A DNA stretch of 64,000 bases from Halicephalobus mephisto (Eukaryota > Nematoda > Chromadorea > Rhabditida > Panagrolaimidae). The notes beneath the pieces were generated by a model. The model saw nothing but the letters and a program-made list of their open reading frames with translations, was not told the origin of the DNA and did not search any database. A program made the position numbers and the translations under genes. This document shows, in pieces, positions 1 to 11,007 of the stretch (position 1 is its first letter; every line of letters starts with the position of its first letter). The stretch lies in NCBI GenBank assembly GCA_009193035.1, contig SWDT01000274.1, positions 17,310 to 81,309 on the forward strand. The letters run 5' to 3'.

Positions 1-998
1 ATCCATTGCATTTTTATCCTAATCGATTCGACATTGTCATATCCGTACCATTGACCTTTGCTGACAATATAAGGTATTTTCATGATATCCTCCCAGAACC
101 TCTTTCCTTTCAGTTTACAGATTTCGTAATAAGCTGCAAGTCCTCTTTCACGGCTGAATACTTGTATCGGACGGTTTTCTTTTTTCGGAGCTCCAATAAT
201 TGTATTTTTGGGATCTGCCAGTCTCCATCCTATTCCATAAGTAGGAATTCCTATTAGGATTTTCTCCTTCGGCATGCCTTTTTCCACCCAGTAGTTGAGA
301 GCAAAAGCTGCATTAAAATCAGAAGGATGGTTTTCACGGGGATATAATGAACTGTGATGTTGAACTCCGGATATCGAATTTGAGTACATGCTATAGGTTT
401 TCACATTGACGAAATCCACTGACTCAGCTAATGATGGGACGTCATATACAAGATCGATCACGTATTTGTACGGCGAAACTCGCAGTGTGACGATTTTATC
501 TCCAGCAATGATTTTCAGTTCCATCATAAACAACGCAAAATCTTCCTTGTTGTCAACTATAGAAAAATCCCATTCAATCTCAATGCCATCGAAATCGTAT
601 TGATCGATAAGTTGAATAGCAGAGTCGATAAACTTTCTTCTTTTTTGTGAATTTGAAAGCAGTTCTTTTCTTTCCAAATAATCGTCTTTTTTGTTCCAAA
701 ATGTAAGGATGATCTTTAATCCAGGCTGCTTATCTTTGAACTTGGTGATTTGCTCAAGGTATTCATTGTAGGGTTTATCGGAAAGATCAATATAATCCTT
801 AATTTCTGCGCTGTAATCTTCATCCATCCTGCCAAAGGCATAAAATATATGAGTGCAAAGACCAGGAATATATTTTTCCGGATTAAAATTGGCAGGAGAT
901 AGACGGTCCCAGGCCCAACTGTTCAAATAACATGCTCTTATATAACTTGAAGCTACAAATGGAAAAATTGTCAGTAAAAAAAATAAGGTAGTTTTCAT
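1..998 (-). CDS. GH18 chitinase-like protein, partial (3' end outside window)
   Basis: The reading frame starts at the ATG at 998 and runs leftwards without a stop to the window edge, about 332 codons. It begins with a signal peptide (MKTTLFFLLTIFPFVASS), then SYIRACYLNSWAW, the usual first strand of a secreted GH18 domain. The barrel segment GLCTHIFYAF and the later WYGYDNVESIRIKMQW are also readable. GH18 enzymes cleave chitin with the motif DxxDxDxE; here the corresponding stretch (plus-strand 567-590) reads DGIEIEWD, so three of the four acidic positions are altered, including the proton donor E changed to D. I infer a secreted chitinase-like, possibly chitin-binding, protein with weak or no hydrolase activity. 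It is closely similar to the genes at 20008-21365 and 22399-26140 and shares their orientation. The C-terminus, perhaps with a CBM14 module as in the paralogues, is not visible. Confidence 0.85.
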   Translation of the reverse strand, partial: MKTTLFFLLTIFPFVASSYIRACYLNSWAWDRLSPANFNPEKYIPGLCTHIFYAFGRMDEDYSAEIKDYIDLSDKPYNEYLEQITKFKDKQPGLKIILTFWNKKDDYLERKELLSNSQKRRKFIDSAIQLIDQYDFDGIEIEWDFSIVDNKEDFALFMMELKIIAGDKIVTLRVSPYKYVIDLVYDVPSLAESVDFVNVKTYSMYSNSISGVQHHSSLYPRENHPSDFNAAFALNYWVEKGMPKEKILIGIPTYGIGWRLADPKNTIIGAPKKENRPIQVFSRERGLAAYYEICKLKGKRFWEDIMKIPYIVSKGQWYGYDNVESIRIKMQW

Positions 999-2222
999 CG
1001 TTACAATCTATCGAAATGAAGGAAATGATTTTTTAAATCGATAAATTGTCTTAATAATTCCACCTTTTAGAACCATCATTGTTGACGTTTGTTTTTTCGT
1101 TTGATAAATGATTAAGTAGTAATTCGAAATTGGTCTTCTTTAGGTGATGGACAAACGTTGATTAGTAATGAAAGCACAAAAATAGTTCTTCATTAAAAAA
1201 GAGCTTCATCTTCGAAAAATCGAATTTATTTTTCAAAACAAAGTCATGATTGTTCAATTTCGAATACTTTTTGAAATACCCTAAGGTATGGATAAAATGA
1301 TCATCTTTTTAGGATGAACTTTGTAATAATTCTTATATTAAAACTCATTTTACATTTTTATATCTAATTTTATGACTATTCTTATATTTGAACAAAAGAT
1401 ATCTATAATAAATAATTCTACTCACAGATTTAGAATTTGAAATCAGAATTAGAGGTTAGTTTTTTTATGGAAGATATTAAGGATAACTGAAAATGTGGAA
1501 TTTACTACTTGTATGGAATATTTAAATTGTATTAATTGAAAATAAAAATCAGTAAATTTCACAATCACCACCTAGGGCATGACTTCAGAACTTTGTGTAA
1601 AAAAATCGGAAATTTCACAGAATTATTATTATTCAAAAAGAGAACTAATTTGAATAAATTTCATTTAACCAAAATATATGAATTTAAACTTTAGAATCCA
1701 AAACTTTGAATTTTCGGATTCTGAAGATTAGTCTTCAACTCTCACGTCAAATTTAGAACCTACAGATCTGATTATTGTATTCTTTACAAATTTTGTTCAA
1801 TTTTAAAAATGTTGAAATTTTATAACATAAAAGTGCAAATTTAGGATTTTTAGTGTTTAGAAATTTAGAAAACCTCTAAAATCCACATTGAAGTATTTTC
1901 GTGAAAGTTTTAATTTTTTAAATAGTATGATGTTGAATTACTGCTTTAAGTTTATTTCCTGATATTGAGTGATGGTTACCATTTTTATCGAAAAATAAAC
2001 AAACTGAATAATTTTAATTAGAAATTGCACAAGCTAAGATGGCTATGAATCATTGCACAAAATCGAATTTTAGGTAAAAATCGAAGTCTGCTTTTACAGT
2101 AAAATAAAAAGAGATCCAGTGACATTCCGAGAACAATCAGGAAGTTCTCGATGTTTAGCCACAAAGACCAAGGAATCGAAGTGAACTGAAAATAATGATT
2201 ATTATTATCGAGGAATTAAACA
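999..2222. other. AT-rich intergenic DNA
   Basis: No coding frame is supported. The first 150 bases or so upstream of the chitinase-like start at 998 resemble the 5' flanks of the genes at 21365 and 26140 (a CATTATTGACNTTTGTTT-like block), so this is probably the shared promoter. The rest is short-word AT-rich sequence and the 3' flank of the Ser/Pro-rich gene. Confidence 0.6.
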
Positions 2223-5200
2223 TTACCGTTTCTTTCTCTTTCCACCACAGAAGGATGGAAGTTGGAACGAAGGACAAGGACAGCAGGATGAAGCAGGAGC
2301 GGGACAAGGTGGGGGACAAGCCGGAGCACAGGCTGGAGCTGGGCATGGTGAAGGACATGGACAAGAAGAACCGCAACCTGACTGAGGGGGTGGTGGAGGA
2401 GGAGTACATGGGTTGTAGTTGACAGGAGCACAGATACCTCCTTGCTGAGAGAGCCAGTTTCCACCACAACATCCAGATTGAGAAGGTGGAGCGTAGTTTT
2501 GAGCAGGAGGAGCGATTTGATAAGATGGCTGAGGTTGAACAAATCCTACTTGAGGTTGAGGAGCAGCATTATAGGAGCCACCAAAGCCAGTTTGTCCTTG
2601 GTTGAAGCCTCCAAAGCTAGGTTGTACCGGGTTGAAGCCTCCAAAACTAGGTTGAGGAGCTGGGAGAGGCTGAGGAGCTGGGAGAGGCTGGGGAGCTGGA
2701 ACAGGTTGAGGAGCTGGGATAGCCTGAGCAGATGGAGCAGTATTAAAGTCGGTTCTTGGTCGTAAGTTAGCTTCACTGTTGTAATTTTGTTCATTAGTGC
2801 TTACAAAACCTCCTGAAGTTTCTTGTCCTTGTTCTCCGGTGAATCCATCAGATCGGATCTGGCTTTCATCAGGTTCCTCGCTGATGATTTCAGATGGAGC
2901 CACGGGTTGACTTCCTCCAGTATATGTTGGGGCAATAGTTTCTTCATCGTAGTCTCCAATTGAAGTTTGTTCAGGAACTGGAGGAGGAGGAGGAGGTGGT
3001 GGTGGTGGGGGTTGTGTCGGAGGTGGGGCGGTTGTGAAATCGATTGATTCGACTTCGTTTCTGATCTGGAAATTACACTTTTAGTGAATTTTATAATTTT
3101 AAACTTTACTTCATATTTAACATTAGAATCAGGAATGACGGTCTTCACTTGAGGAGTTTCTGGAATGTAGGTGTTAGAGGGAGCTGGTGGGGTCAACTTT
3201 TCTTCAGTACTGGCTTCATATTTGGAATCAGAAGTAGAAGATGAACTAGTTGATGAGGATGAACTAGAAGATTGACTATTGTAACTAGAACTAGAGCTAG
3301 AAGTCTTTTCAGAATAAGAACTGCTGGATCCACCGGGGATACTTCCTGGCAATGGTTGCAGTGTCCCTTGTCCTGGGGTAGCAGGACCATTAGCTGAAAA
3401 AAATAATTTCAAAAAGTTCGTTTTAAAAATCTAACATGGTCGATAATTTCCGGATTCAACTTCGTCTTCATAATCAGTTTCATGAGAACTTGCAGAAGGT
3501 GCGACACGAATTTGTTCACCAGACCCTTCATTAGTGTTCACAACAGTGTTGGTTTCTACAGTAGGGATTGAAACAGGGGCTGGAGGAGCAGGAGCTGAAG
3601 GAGCGGGGGGTGCGGGTGGAGCAGGAGGGGCAGCAGTCTGGATAGGCAAAGGTGCCGCAGTAGCCGGTGGAGCTGGAGTCTCTGGAACTGGTAAATAGCT
3701 TCCTGGTTCAACTGCAGGTGCGACCTCAATCTGACCAACTTCAGAAGTTCCCGTGAGCGAAGTTTGGGAATTAGAAGTTTCACTCGTGCTTGAAGAACTG
3801 GAAGAAGAAGCCGAAGAAGAAGAAGTTTCAGTGGAGATCGAAGAAGATCCAGAAGAAGCTGTTAAATCAGTGGATCCGGATTCAGTTCCGGAAGTAGAAG
3901 ATCCAGAAGAGGCTGTTAAGTCAGTAGAAGAAGAACCGGATTCGGTTCCAGAAGTAGAAAATCCAGAGGAGGCTGTTAAATCAGTGGATCCGGTTTCAGT
4001 TCCGGAAGTAGAAGACCCAGAAGAGGCTGTTAAATCAGTGGGTCCTGATTCAGCTCCAGAAGTGGAAGAAGATGAATCAGTTCCTGAGACAACTGAAGAA
4101 ATGGTTTCAGTTTCCGTGCTAGTCGAAGAAGGTGCTTGTGTTTCAGACACAACAGAGGGTGTTTCTTTAGTGTCAGTTGTTATAGAAGTAGAAGAACTCT
4201 CGGAAGTAGAAGAAGCACTCGAGGAAGTAGAAGAAGCACTCTCGGAAGTAGAAGAAGAGCTACCTGAAGTAGAAGAAGCACTTGAAGAAGAAGTACTCGA
4301 AGAAGAAGCACTCGAAGACGAAGTGCTTGAAGATGTGGAAGCTGAAGTGTCAGTAATTTCGGTTTCAGTTTCTCCGATGGATTCCTTATTTAACTGAGTA
4401 CCGGAGGCAGTTAGGTCTTCGCTACTTTCTTTATTCTCGGCACTGTGGGTCTCTGAACCGGCTTCAGATGGCCCTATCTGTGCCTGAGATTCAGAAGTAG
4501 CCACAGAGGTTGAAAGTGAGTTTGCAGAAGTTGCAGTGGAAACAGAGGAGCTGGCAGACCCAGCTATGAAAACTCAATAGTGAAAGAAACAAAAGATTAA
4601 AAATTAAAAACTTCATACCAGTTGCCTTAGCCGAAGCAGAAGCACTTGCGCCAAATCCAGGAATGTTCGTCTGTTGTCCCAGATTCCGGATGGTAAATTT
4701 GACTTTCGCTGAAGATCCGATTTTAGCCGTAGCATGGTCCGATGAACCTTGTTCAGAAGCAGGAATTTCTTCTTTCTTTTCCTCTTCTGGAGTATTGTAA
4801 GAATCCTCTTCAAGAACCCCGCTGGAATCGTATTGTTGTAAAAATAAAAATCAACATCGTCAGAAACCTATTTCAACATCGATTTTGGCCTATTTTAGAA
4901 ATTTTTAAACTTTTTTGATTTTAAAATTTTCCAAAAATGAATTTTAGGCTATTTTAGAGATTTTTAAACTTTTTTAGTTTTAGGATTTTTTTGGATTCTA
5001 AATAATTTTAAAAATTAATATTTTTCAAAATTTTCCAAAAATGGATTTTTAGATTATTTTGGAAATTTCTAGAATTTTCTGAAATCAAAAATTTCAGAAG
5101 TCCTTTTTAGATTCTGAAAGATTTTCAAAAGTTATAATAATCCAAAATTAGTATTGTTAAAAATTGTTTTAATGTGAATATTTATAAATTTAACAAAAAA

Positions 5201-5683
5201 TTTTTATAAAAAATTAAGAAAAATTTCGAAATTTACTTTTTTTCTATTTTTAAAAATCGAAAAAATTACATTATTATGAAAATTAAAAAAAAATACTTTT
5301 ATTTTTTTAATTTTCTAAGAAATTCCAAAAATTGGGTTAAACAAACAAAAAAATTAATTAATTTCGATAAAAATTACGAAATTTATTTTTTTTTATTTTT
5401 TGTAAAAATTTAAATATTATTTTTTAAAATTGTTATTTTTGTAAAAAATTAAGCAAATTACAGTAACCAAAACTTGCCCGATGTATCTTGGATCAGGATG
5501 GGGGATTTCTGGAGGAGGAAAATAAAAAACATTTGAAGACGGCAAAAGTGGAGAATATCCCCCAGAAGCATGGGGATTATCGATGGAAACAGAAGCCCCT
5601 ATGGGAGCCGAATGTCCCGGAGTCAGGTCATACTGTGCTAATGCTGATCCTAAAAATATCGAAAATACGATATTCAACAGCAT
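2223..5683 (-). CDS. Secreted Ser/Thr- and Pro-rich protein with Cys/Pro-rich C-terminal tail
   Basis: Five exons join in phase: 5478-5683, 4619-4821, 3436-4563, 3110-3393 and 2223-3065, giving about 887 residues. The protein opens with a signal peptide (MLLNIVFSIFLGSALA). Residues about 137-512 are dominated by Ser/Thr with four imperfect copies of an STSGTESGSTDLTASSG unit, then a Pro/Ala segment. Exon 5 carries a run of prolines, APQPLPAPQP repeats, SFGGFN repeats, and a tail dense in Cys and Pro (SGCGSSCPCPSPCPAPAC) ending in a basic KRKKR. This composition fits a mucin-like or cuticle/matrix protein that is heavily O-glycosylated and cross-linked through cysteines; no catalytic domain is seen. 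The first intron (4822-5477) uses a GC donor (gcaagt); the other introns are 42-55 bp. Large frames on the opposite strand (for example 3753-4397) are shadows of the Ser-rich repeats. No family recognised. Confidence 0.75.
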
Positions 5684-8600
5684 CGTTTAATCTGAAAAAT
5701 ACAGTAATTAAATATTTTATTTCAATTAAATCACAAAATAAAACTATTTTTAAAATACTAAAATTATTTAAAAATCGTCTCGACACGAATTTTCAGAATT
5801 TAAGTAAAAAATTCAAAAATTAATTTTAATTATTTATTTTTAATTTTTTATAAAAATTAATATTTTTAATTAAAAATTTCAAAAATATTGTATTATTATA
5901 GAAATTTAAAAAACATTCTTAAAAAATTTCTTCAACGTCAATGTTTGATATTTTAGATAATTCTAAAATTTAAATAAAAAAAGTTAATTTTAATTTATTA
6001 GATTTTTTATTTTTTATAAAAATTTCAAAAATACTGTATTATTATAGGAATTTAAAAAATAAATTTCTAAAAAATTTTCTCAACGTCAATGTTTGATATT
6101 TTAGATAATTCTAAAATCTAGATAAAAAATTTTAAAAAAATTATGTCGATAAAGATCACTGGATTTACTACTTTTAACTTTCACAAACATTTTTTGGAAA
6201 TTATAAAATCCTTAAAAAATTATTTTTTGTACAAATATAACGTCTGTATTAAAAAAAGAAAATAAATGAAAAAAGCAATTTTGGCAAATCTCGGATCCAA
6301 ACAGGAAGTGGAAAAACTGGTCGACTTTTCTCCACCCAGTTATGAAATCAAGATCCACCAAAAATTCCCAAATTGCAATTTTAATGATTTTTCGTAATAA
6401 TCCGTGAACAACCACCAGAAGAGAAAAAAGATAAAATTCGAGAAACAAGTAGTTTTTTGAACAAGCTTTGCTCCTCTGTATCCTTCCTTCAAAAAGAGAA
6501 TCATCCGGTCTCGAACATGTTTGATGAAGATTCTCCAAAACGAGAAATTTAAAATGATTCAAACCGGATTGGATTTTGATGGTCCATCATCTGCCGAATG
6601 TCCTCCTGATCCAAACTGAAATCAGCGTGACGACAAGTCTTGATGATAAAAAGAAATTCAAAAAAATCAATTTCGAAAAAACTGGGAATTTTTAGAATTT
6701 TCCAGAACTTCAAAAAGAATTCAAAAATACTTGTTTTGAGATATTTGTTTTTAAATTTTATCTGATTCCGGAAATTTCTGAGATTTTGAAAAAAATTAAA
6801 AGTTTACTGGAATTTGAAAAATTTGAAAACATTTAAAAATTGATTTTCGAAATTTTACAAAATTGTAAAAAATTCCAAATTTTTACAAAATTTCAGAAAG
6901 TTCTAAAAATAATTAAGAAATCCTGAAAGCCCTAAAAATTCTATAAAACTTTTAAAGGCTTCAAAATCCTCAACTAGATTCTAGAAACCTTTATGAAGTT
7001 CTAAAACATCATAAAAGCTTCCATAAAATCTTGGAAAAATTGTAGAGATTTTATAAGATTCCTAAAAGCTCCAGAATCTTCTCTGTTAAATTTTAAAAAT
7101 TTTTCCGAGATTCCAAAAGATTTCTAGAAATTTCAAAAGATTTTATAAGATTCCTAAAAGCTCCAGAATCTTCTATGTTAAATTTTAAAAATTTTTCCGA
7201 GATTCAGACAATAAGCTAAAAATTTCAAAAGATCTTAGAAAAGTTTATGATTTCTAAAAGCTCCAGAATATTTTACATTTACTTTCAGAAGTCTTTACAA
7301 GATTCCAAAAGATTTCTAGAAATTTCAAAAGATTTTAGAAAATTTTATGATATCTAAAAACTCCAGAATATTCTACATTTAATTTCAGAAGTCTTTACAA
7401 GATTCTAAAAGTATCCTAAAAATTATAAAAAACTTTAAATCTCGAGAATCTTCTCTATTAAATTTCAGAAATCTTCACAAGACTACGGTATTTCTAGAGA
7501 TTTTAAAATATTCCAAAATCTTTCATTTTATTCTTGAAGATTCTAGAATTTTCCGAAAAATTATAATTTTGTATCGTAAATTTAGAAACCAAAAAGCGCA
7601 ACGGTATCCGAGGAAAAACTGACCATTGTTCAGAAAAGAAACAAGTTTCTTTACTCGTAAAAAAACCAAAACTTGAAACAACAAAGATGGAAGAAGAAGA
7701 TCCAATTTGGATTTTTGAAAGCGAAAGTAAGATTTTTCGGGCAATTGACCTTGCAAAATGTATCAACTTTGGCTTCCGGATTTTCTGATTTGATGGTCCT
7801 TGATTGATCATATCAAAAACGAAATCTAGATTTCAAACATCCATGGAAATTTTTCTCGGACCGGATTTTGGATTTTTGCAATTTGCGTTTTTCGCGTCAG
7901 AATGCCTCAGGTCATAGATCAACCTTTTTTGAAAAAAACAGAAAACACATTTCGTCAAATACTGTATTTCTTTGCTCAAAATTCGCTTCAGGAAAACTTC
8001 GAAGTAGATGTATTTTTTAATTTTATACAAATGCGATTTCCCGTCGCGTCAAATCGCCTCAGGCCGTCGATCAACTTTTTTTGGAAAATTGCACGTCTCC
8101 GGGTATCGTATTTCTTGATAAATTTAGAATATCCTGGAATTCCAGATTTACAGTAAATTCTGAAATCTTTAAATTTTTAAACATTTCAAAATTTTTTAAT
8201 TTTTTTTGAAATTCTTCAGAATCTTTTTCTGAAAGTTTTATGATTTTTCGAAAATCTCATAAAATATTTTAAAAATTCATTGAAAGTTTCTGGAGTTTTT
8301 TAAAATTTTTTTGAAGTTTTTTGAATTTTATAAAAGTTTGGGACTTTTTTGAAGATTTCTGAAATTTCTTAAACCACTTCTAGAATTGATTGGAAATTTT
8401 TAGGATTTTGCAGAATTTTACAGAGGCTTCTGAGATTTTTTAGAATCTTCCAGAAGCCTTCAGATTCTGGAATTTTATAAAGGCTTCCACAATTCTTCAA
8501 AATAATCAAGGTTTTGCAGAATTTTACAGAAGCTTCTAAGATTTTTAGAATCCTTCAGATTCTGGAATTTTATAAAAGCTTCCACAATCCTCCAGAATCC

Positions 8601-9022
8601 AATAGAGGTTTCCGAACACTTCCAGAATTTCACAAAAACCTTCAGAATCTTTTCAATCTCTTTAAACCTTTCCGGAATTTCATTGTAAACTTCTAACTTC
8701 ACTTGAAACTTCGAATTCTAGTGGATTGTGAAAATTCCTATCATGATAATTTCGCAATAATTTTTTATTTTTAACACTACGATTTTATTCCAAAGATTAA
8801 TCTACTAAATTTGACATGTTTAAATAATTTCAATGTACATAACTTAAAAAATCATCGATGAAAAACTTTTCGAACACAAAATGCTGGATTTTGAAAATTA
8901 ATTTTGGCGCCAGTTTTATCGCTTTGAATCGACGCGCCCTTTTTGTTTTTCGCAATCCTCCATCGGTTCCTCATTCGTCTCTCCTAAACCCCCGCGAATT
9001 ACCCTATATTTCTTCTGTGATC
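5684..9022. repeat. Gene-free AT-rich region with degenerate tandem duplications
   Basis: No coding frame stands out on either strand. Stretches near 7048-7203 contain an almost exact tandem duplication of about 91 bases (two blocks beginning GATTTTATAAGATTCC). A related pair lies at about 7216-7410, and another direct duplication of about 100 bases is at 8408-8600. All are built from RATTYYARAA-type words, as is common in nematode intergenic DNA. Confidence 0.6.
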
Positions 9023-9329
9023 ATGGAGAAATCTGAATCCACTACTGACCGAAATGTCAATTCCAACGAAAACGGAGAAAGATGCCGGACTCCGCCGCCA
9101 GAAGTTCCGAAAGAAGTAATTTTTATTTTTTTTATAAATTTTTATATGTGAATTTCAGAAGAAATACACTCCAGCGTTGATGAAAGTACGCAAGACCATG
9201 AAGGAGTTCCAAGTCCACTCTCCCAGCGACTCAATCATGTCCCCATGTACTGCCAAGCTCACCCGCAAGTCCTCCAAGGTCCTCGCCGAACAGCAAGACC
9301 CGATTTCACAGCTTAGTTTTGACGATTGA
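9023..9329 (+). CDS. Small hydrophilic protein, two exons, function unknown
   Basis: Exons 9023-9115 and 9159-9329 join in phase 0 across a 43-bp intron with a clean GAA/gtaatt donor and aatttcag acceptor, giving 87 residues. The protein is hydrophilic, has no signal or membrane segment, and contains several S/T-P sites (RTPPPEVP, TPALMK, HSPSDS, MSPCTAKL), suggesting a proline-directed kinase substrate. The region 9160-9330 is richer in GC than its surroundings, which supports coding. The chosen ATG is the first methionine of the conserved-looking frame; the open frame extends upstream to 8858 but over AT-rich promoter-like sequence. It lies tail-to-tail with the transporter gene that ends at 9448. 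I do not recognise the family. Confidence 0.6.
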
Positions 9330-9447
9330 TCTGATCCATGTATGGATTTCCATTTGTAAACTCCTCGTCCACCTTATTGTGATGTAAGTCTAACTTCATA
9401 TGTCATTTTTATTACAAGATCGGAATATAAAAACTGTCGAGTCCTAA

Positions 9448-11007
9448 TTATTCCTTATGTACCTTTGGTTTCTCCACAGTGAAGAAGAACGACCCGCTGA
9501 AGACGAGGAAGGTTCCTAACCAGTGAAGACCGGTGAAAACGTTCCCGAACCAGAAGATCGAAATCAGAAGGGACAGGAATTTCCTCAACGTGACGACCAA
9601 CGTCACCGACAGCGAATCCAGACTTGAATTGAGCTGATAGACGAACCTAATACAGACCCATTGACCTATACAAGCACCAATCAGCATTACCCAGAGTTGA
9701 GGGACACCAGTATTGACTCCGAACAAAGTGTAAGGGCTGCTTTGGTTGAACATGATGGCGTTTTTGTAGATATCAGCACCCATGAAGGCGAACATCGGCA
9801 ATGAAAGAGCATGAGTATAGAACATGGATTCTCTAGGATGTTTTCCATGATCTTTGTAGAGTTTTTCTTGGACAATTGCCAGAAGGGAAGTGAGAACAAG
9901 GGCCAAGATGAGAAGAATTATCCCAATGATCCATTCTTTGTAGTGTTTTTCGGCTTCTTCAAGGGTCAATTCCTGTCCCTGGAATACAACTATCGTAGTA
10001 TTGTAAAATTCATGTATAAATTCCTCAGGAAATAATCCCACAAAGAACTAGAAGTTTTTAGAAACTAAAGATCGCTTAAATTTTTGAATTTTTATTGTAA
10101 TTATTTCGTAATTTTTTGGATTTTACAATTACTGATTTATTGTAAAAGTCATAAATTTTCCACGAAATTGTTCCGGAAGGAATTTTTTAGAAGTTTTTAT
10201 AAACTAAAAGTAGCCTAAAGTTTGATTTTACTCGATAATGATTTCTTAATTAATTTTTTGAAGCTGTATTTTATCTAAATATATTTAGAACTTTTTAAAT
10301 TAATATGTACAGGATATAAAACCCTCTATCTACATTTTAGGATTAATTTTCATATATGAAAATATTAATATACATCCTAAAAATCATATCTAATCTTCAA
10401 CTACTCCATCGAAAACAAGTTTTTTGTTGTTTAAATTTTATAAAATTTACAAAACTGAAAGTAAGTTTTTGTTGTTTAAATTTTATAGAATTTAGATAAC
10501 TGAGAGTTAGTTTTTATTTAAATTTTATAACTTACAGCACTGGCTCCAGAAGAAGCAAGAGTACAGATGATGATTCCGACAGTGATGACGACAACACAGA
10601 TGTATTTTTGGGTGGAGTAGGATCTTCCGACGATGAGTTTATTCATGATTAGGTTCGTCAACAAAGAACCCTGGGAATTTACTTTTTTAAATATATAAAA
10701 ACGGAGGACTTACTGATCTGAAGATTATATGAAGAGGCACTGGGACATGGAAGTTGAGTGCTTGATTGTTGATCCAATTAGAAAGGAAAAATATCAACAC
10801 AACAGGCAAATAAGCTCTGATCGGGATGTGATTCTTGACTGTCAGGAATCTACTGGTTATGACGAGTCCTTCTATGGTGATGAACAAAAAAGTCGAAAAT
10901 GTAAGAAGATTCATCGATGTCGGCTGCTGTTTTGCCAATGATTCCACACATGTCATAGATCCGATGCATCCCGTCAAAGTTCCAAATACGGCGAAAGCAG
11001 CCGACAT
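9448..11007 (-). CDS. SLC35B4: SLC35B4-type nucleotide-sugar transporter
   Basis: Exons 10714-11007, 10536-10670 and 9448-9978 join in phase 0 to give 319 residues, close to the family's usual 320-330. The protein is strongly hydrophobic with about ten membrane segments, as expected for a Golgi or ER antiporter exchanging UDP-sugars (UDP-xylose and UDP-GlcNAc in vertebrate SLC35B4) for UMP. Family landmarks are visible: LHIIFRSGSLLTNLIMNKLI across the first splice junction, GKHPRESMFYTHALSLPMF, and the C-terminal VTLVVTLRKFLSLLISIFWF then HWLGTFLVF. The start at 11007 (MSAAFAVFGTLTGCIGSMT) lines up with the first helix of human SLC35B4. The second intron (9979-10535) is 557 bp and AT-rich. 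Assignment to SLC35B4 rather than SLC35B1-B3 rests on memory of the sequences. Confidence 0.85.

Noticed and set aside
3753..4397. 214-codon open frame rich in Glu and Val on the plus strand
   Set aside because: It is the antisense shadow of Ser-rich repeats in the secreted-protein gene; composition and periodicity follow the repeat, not a protein.
6212..6562. 116-codon minus-strand frame
   Set aside because: Hydrophobic, Phe-rich composition typical of AT-rich noncoding DNA; no splice sites or recognisable features.
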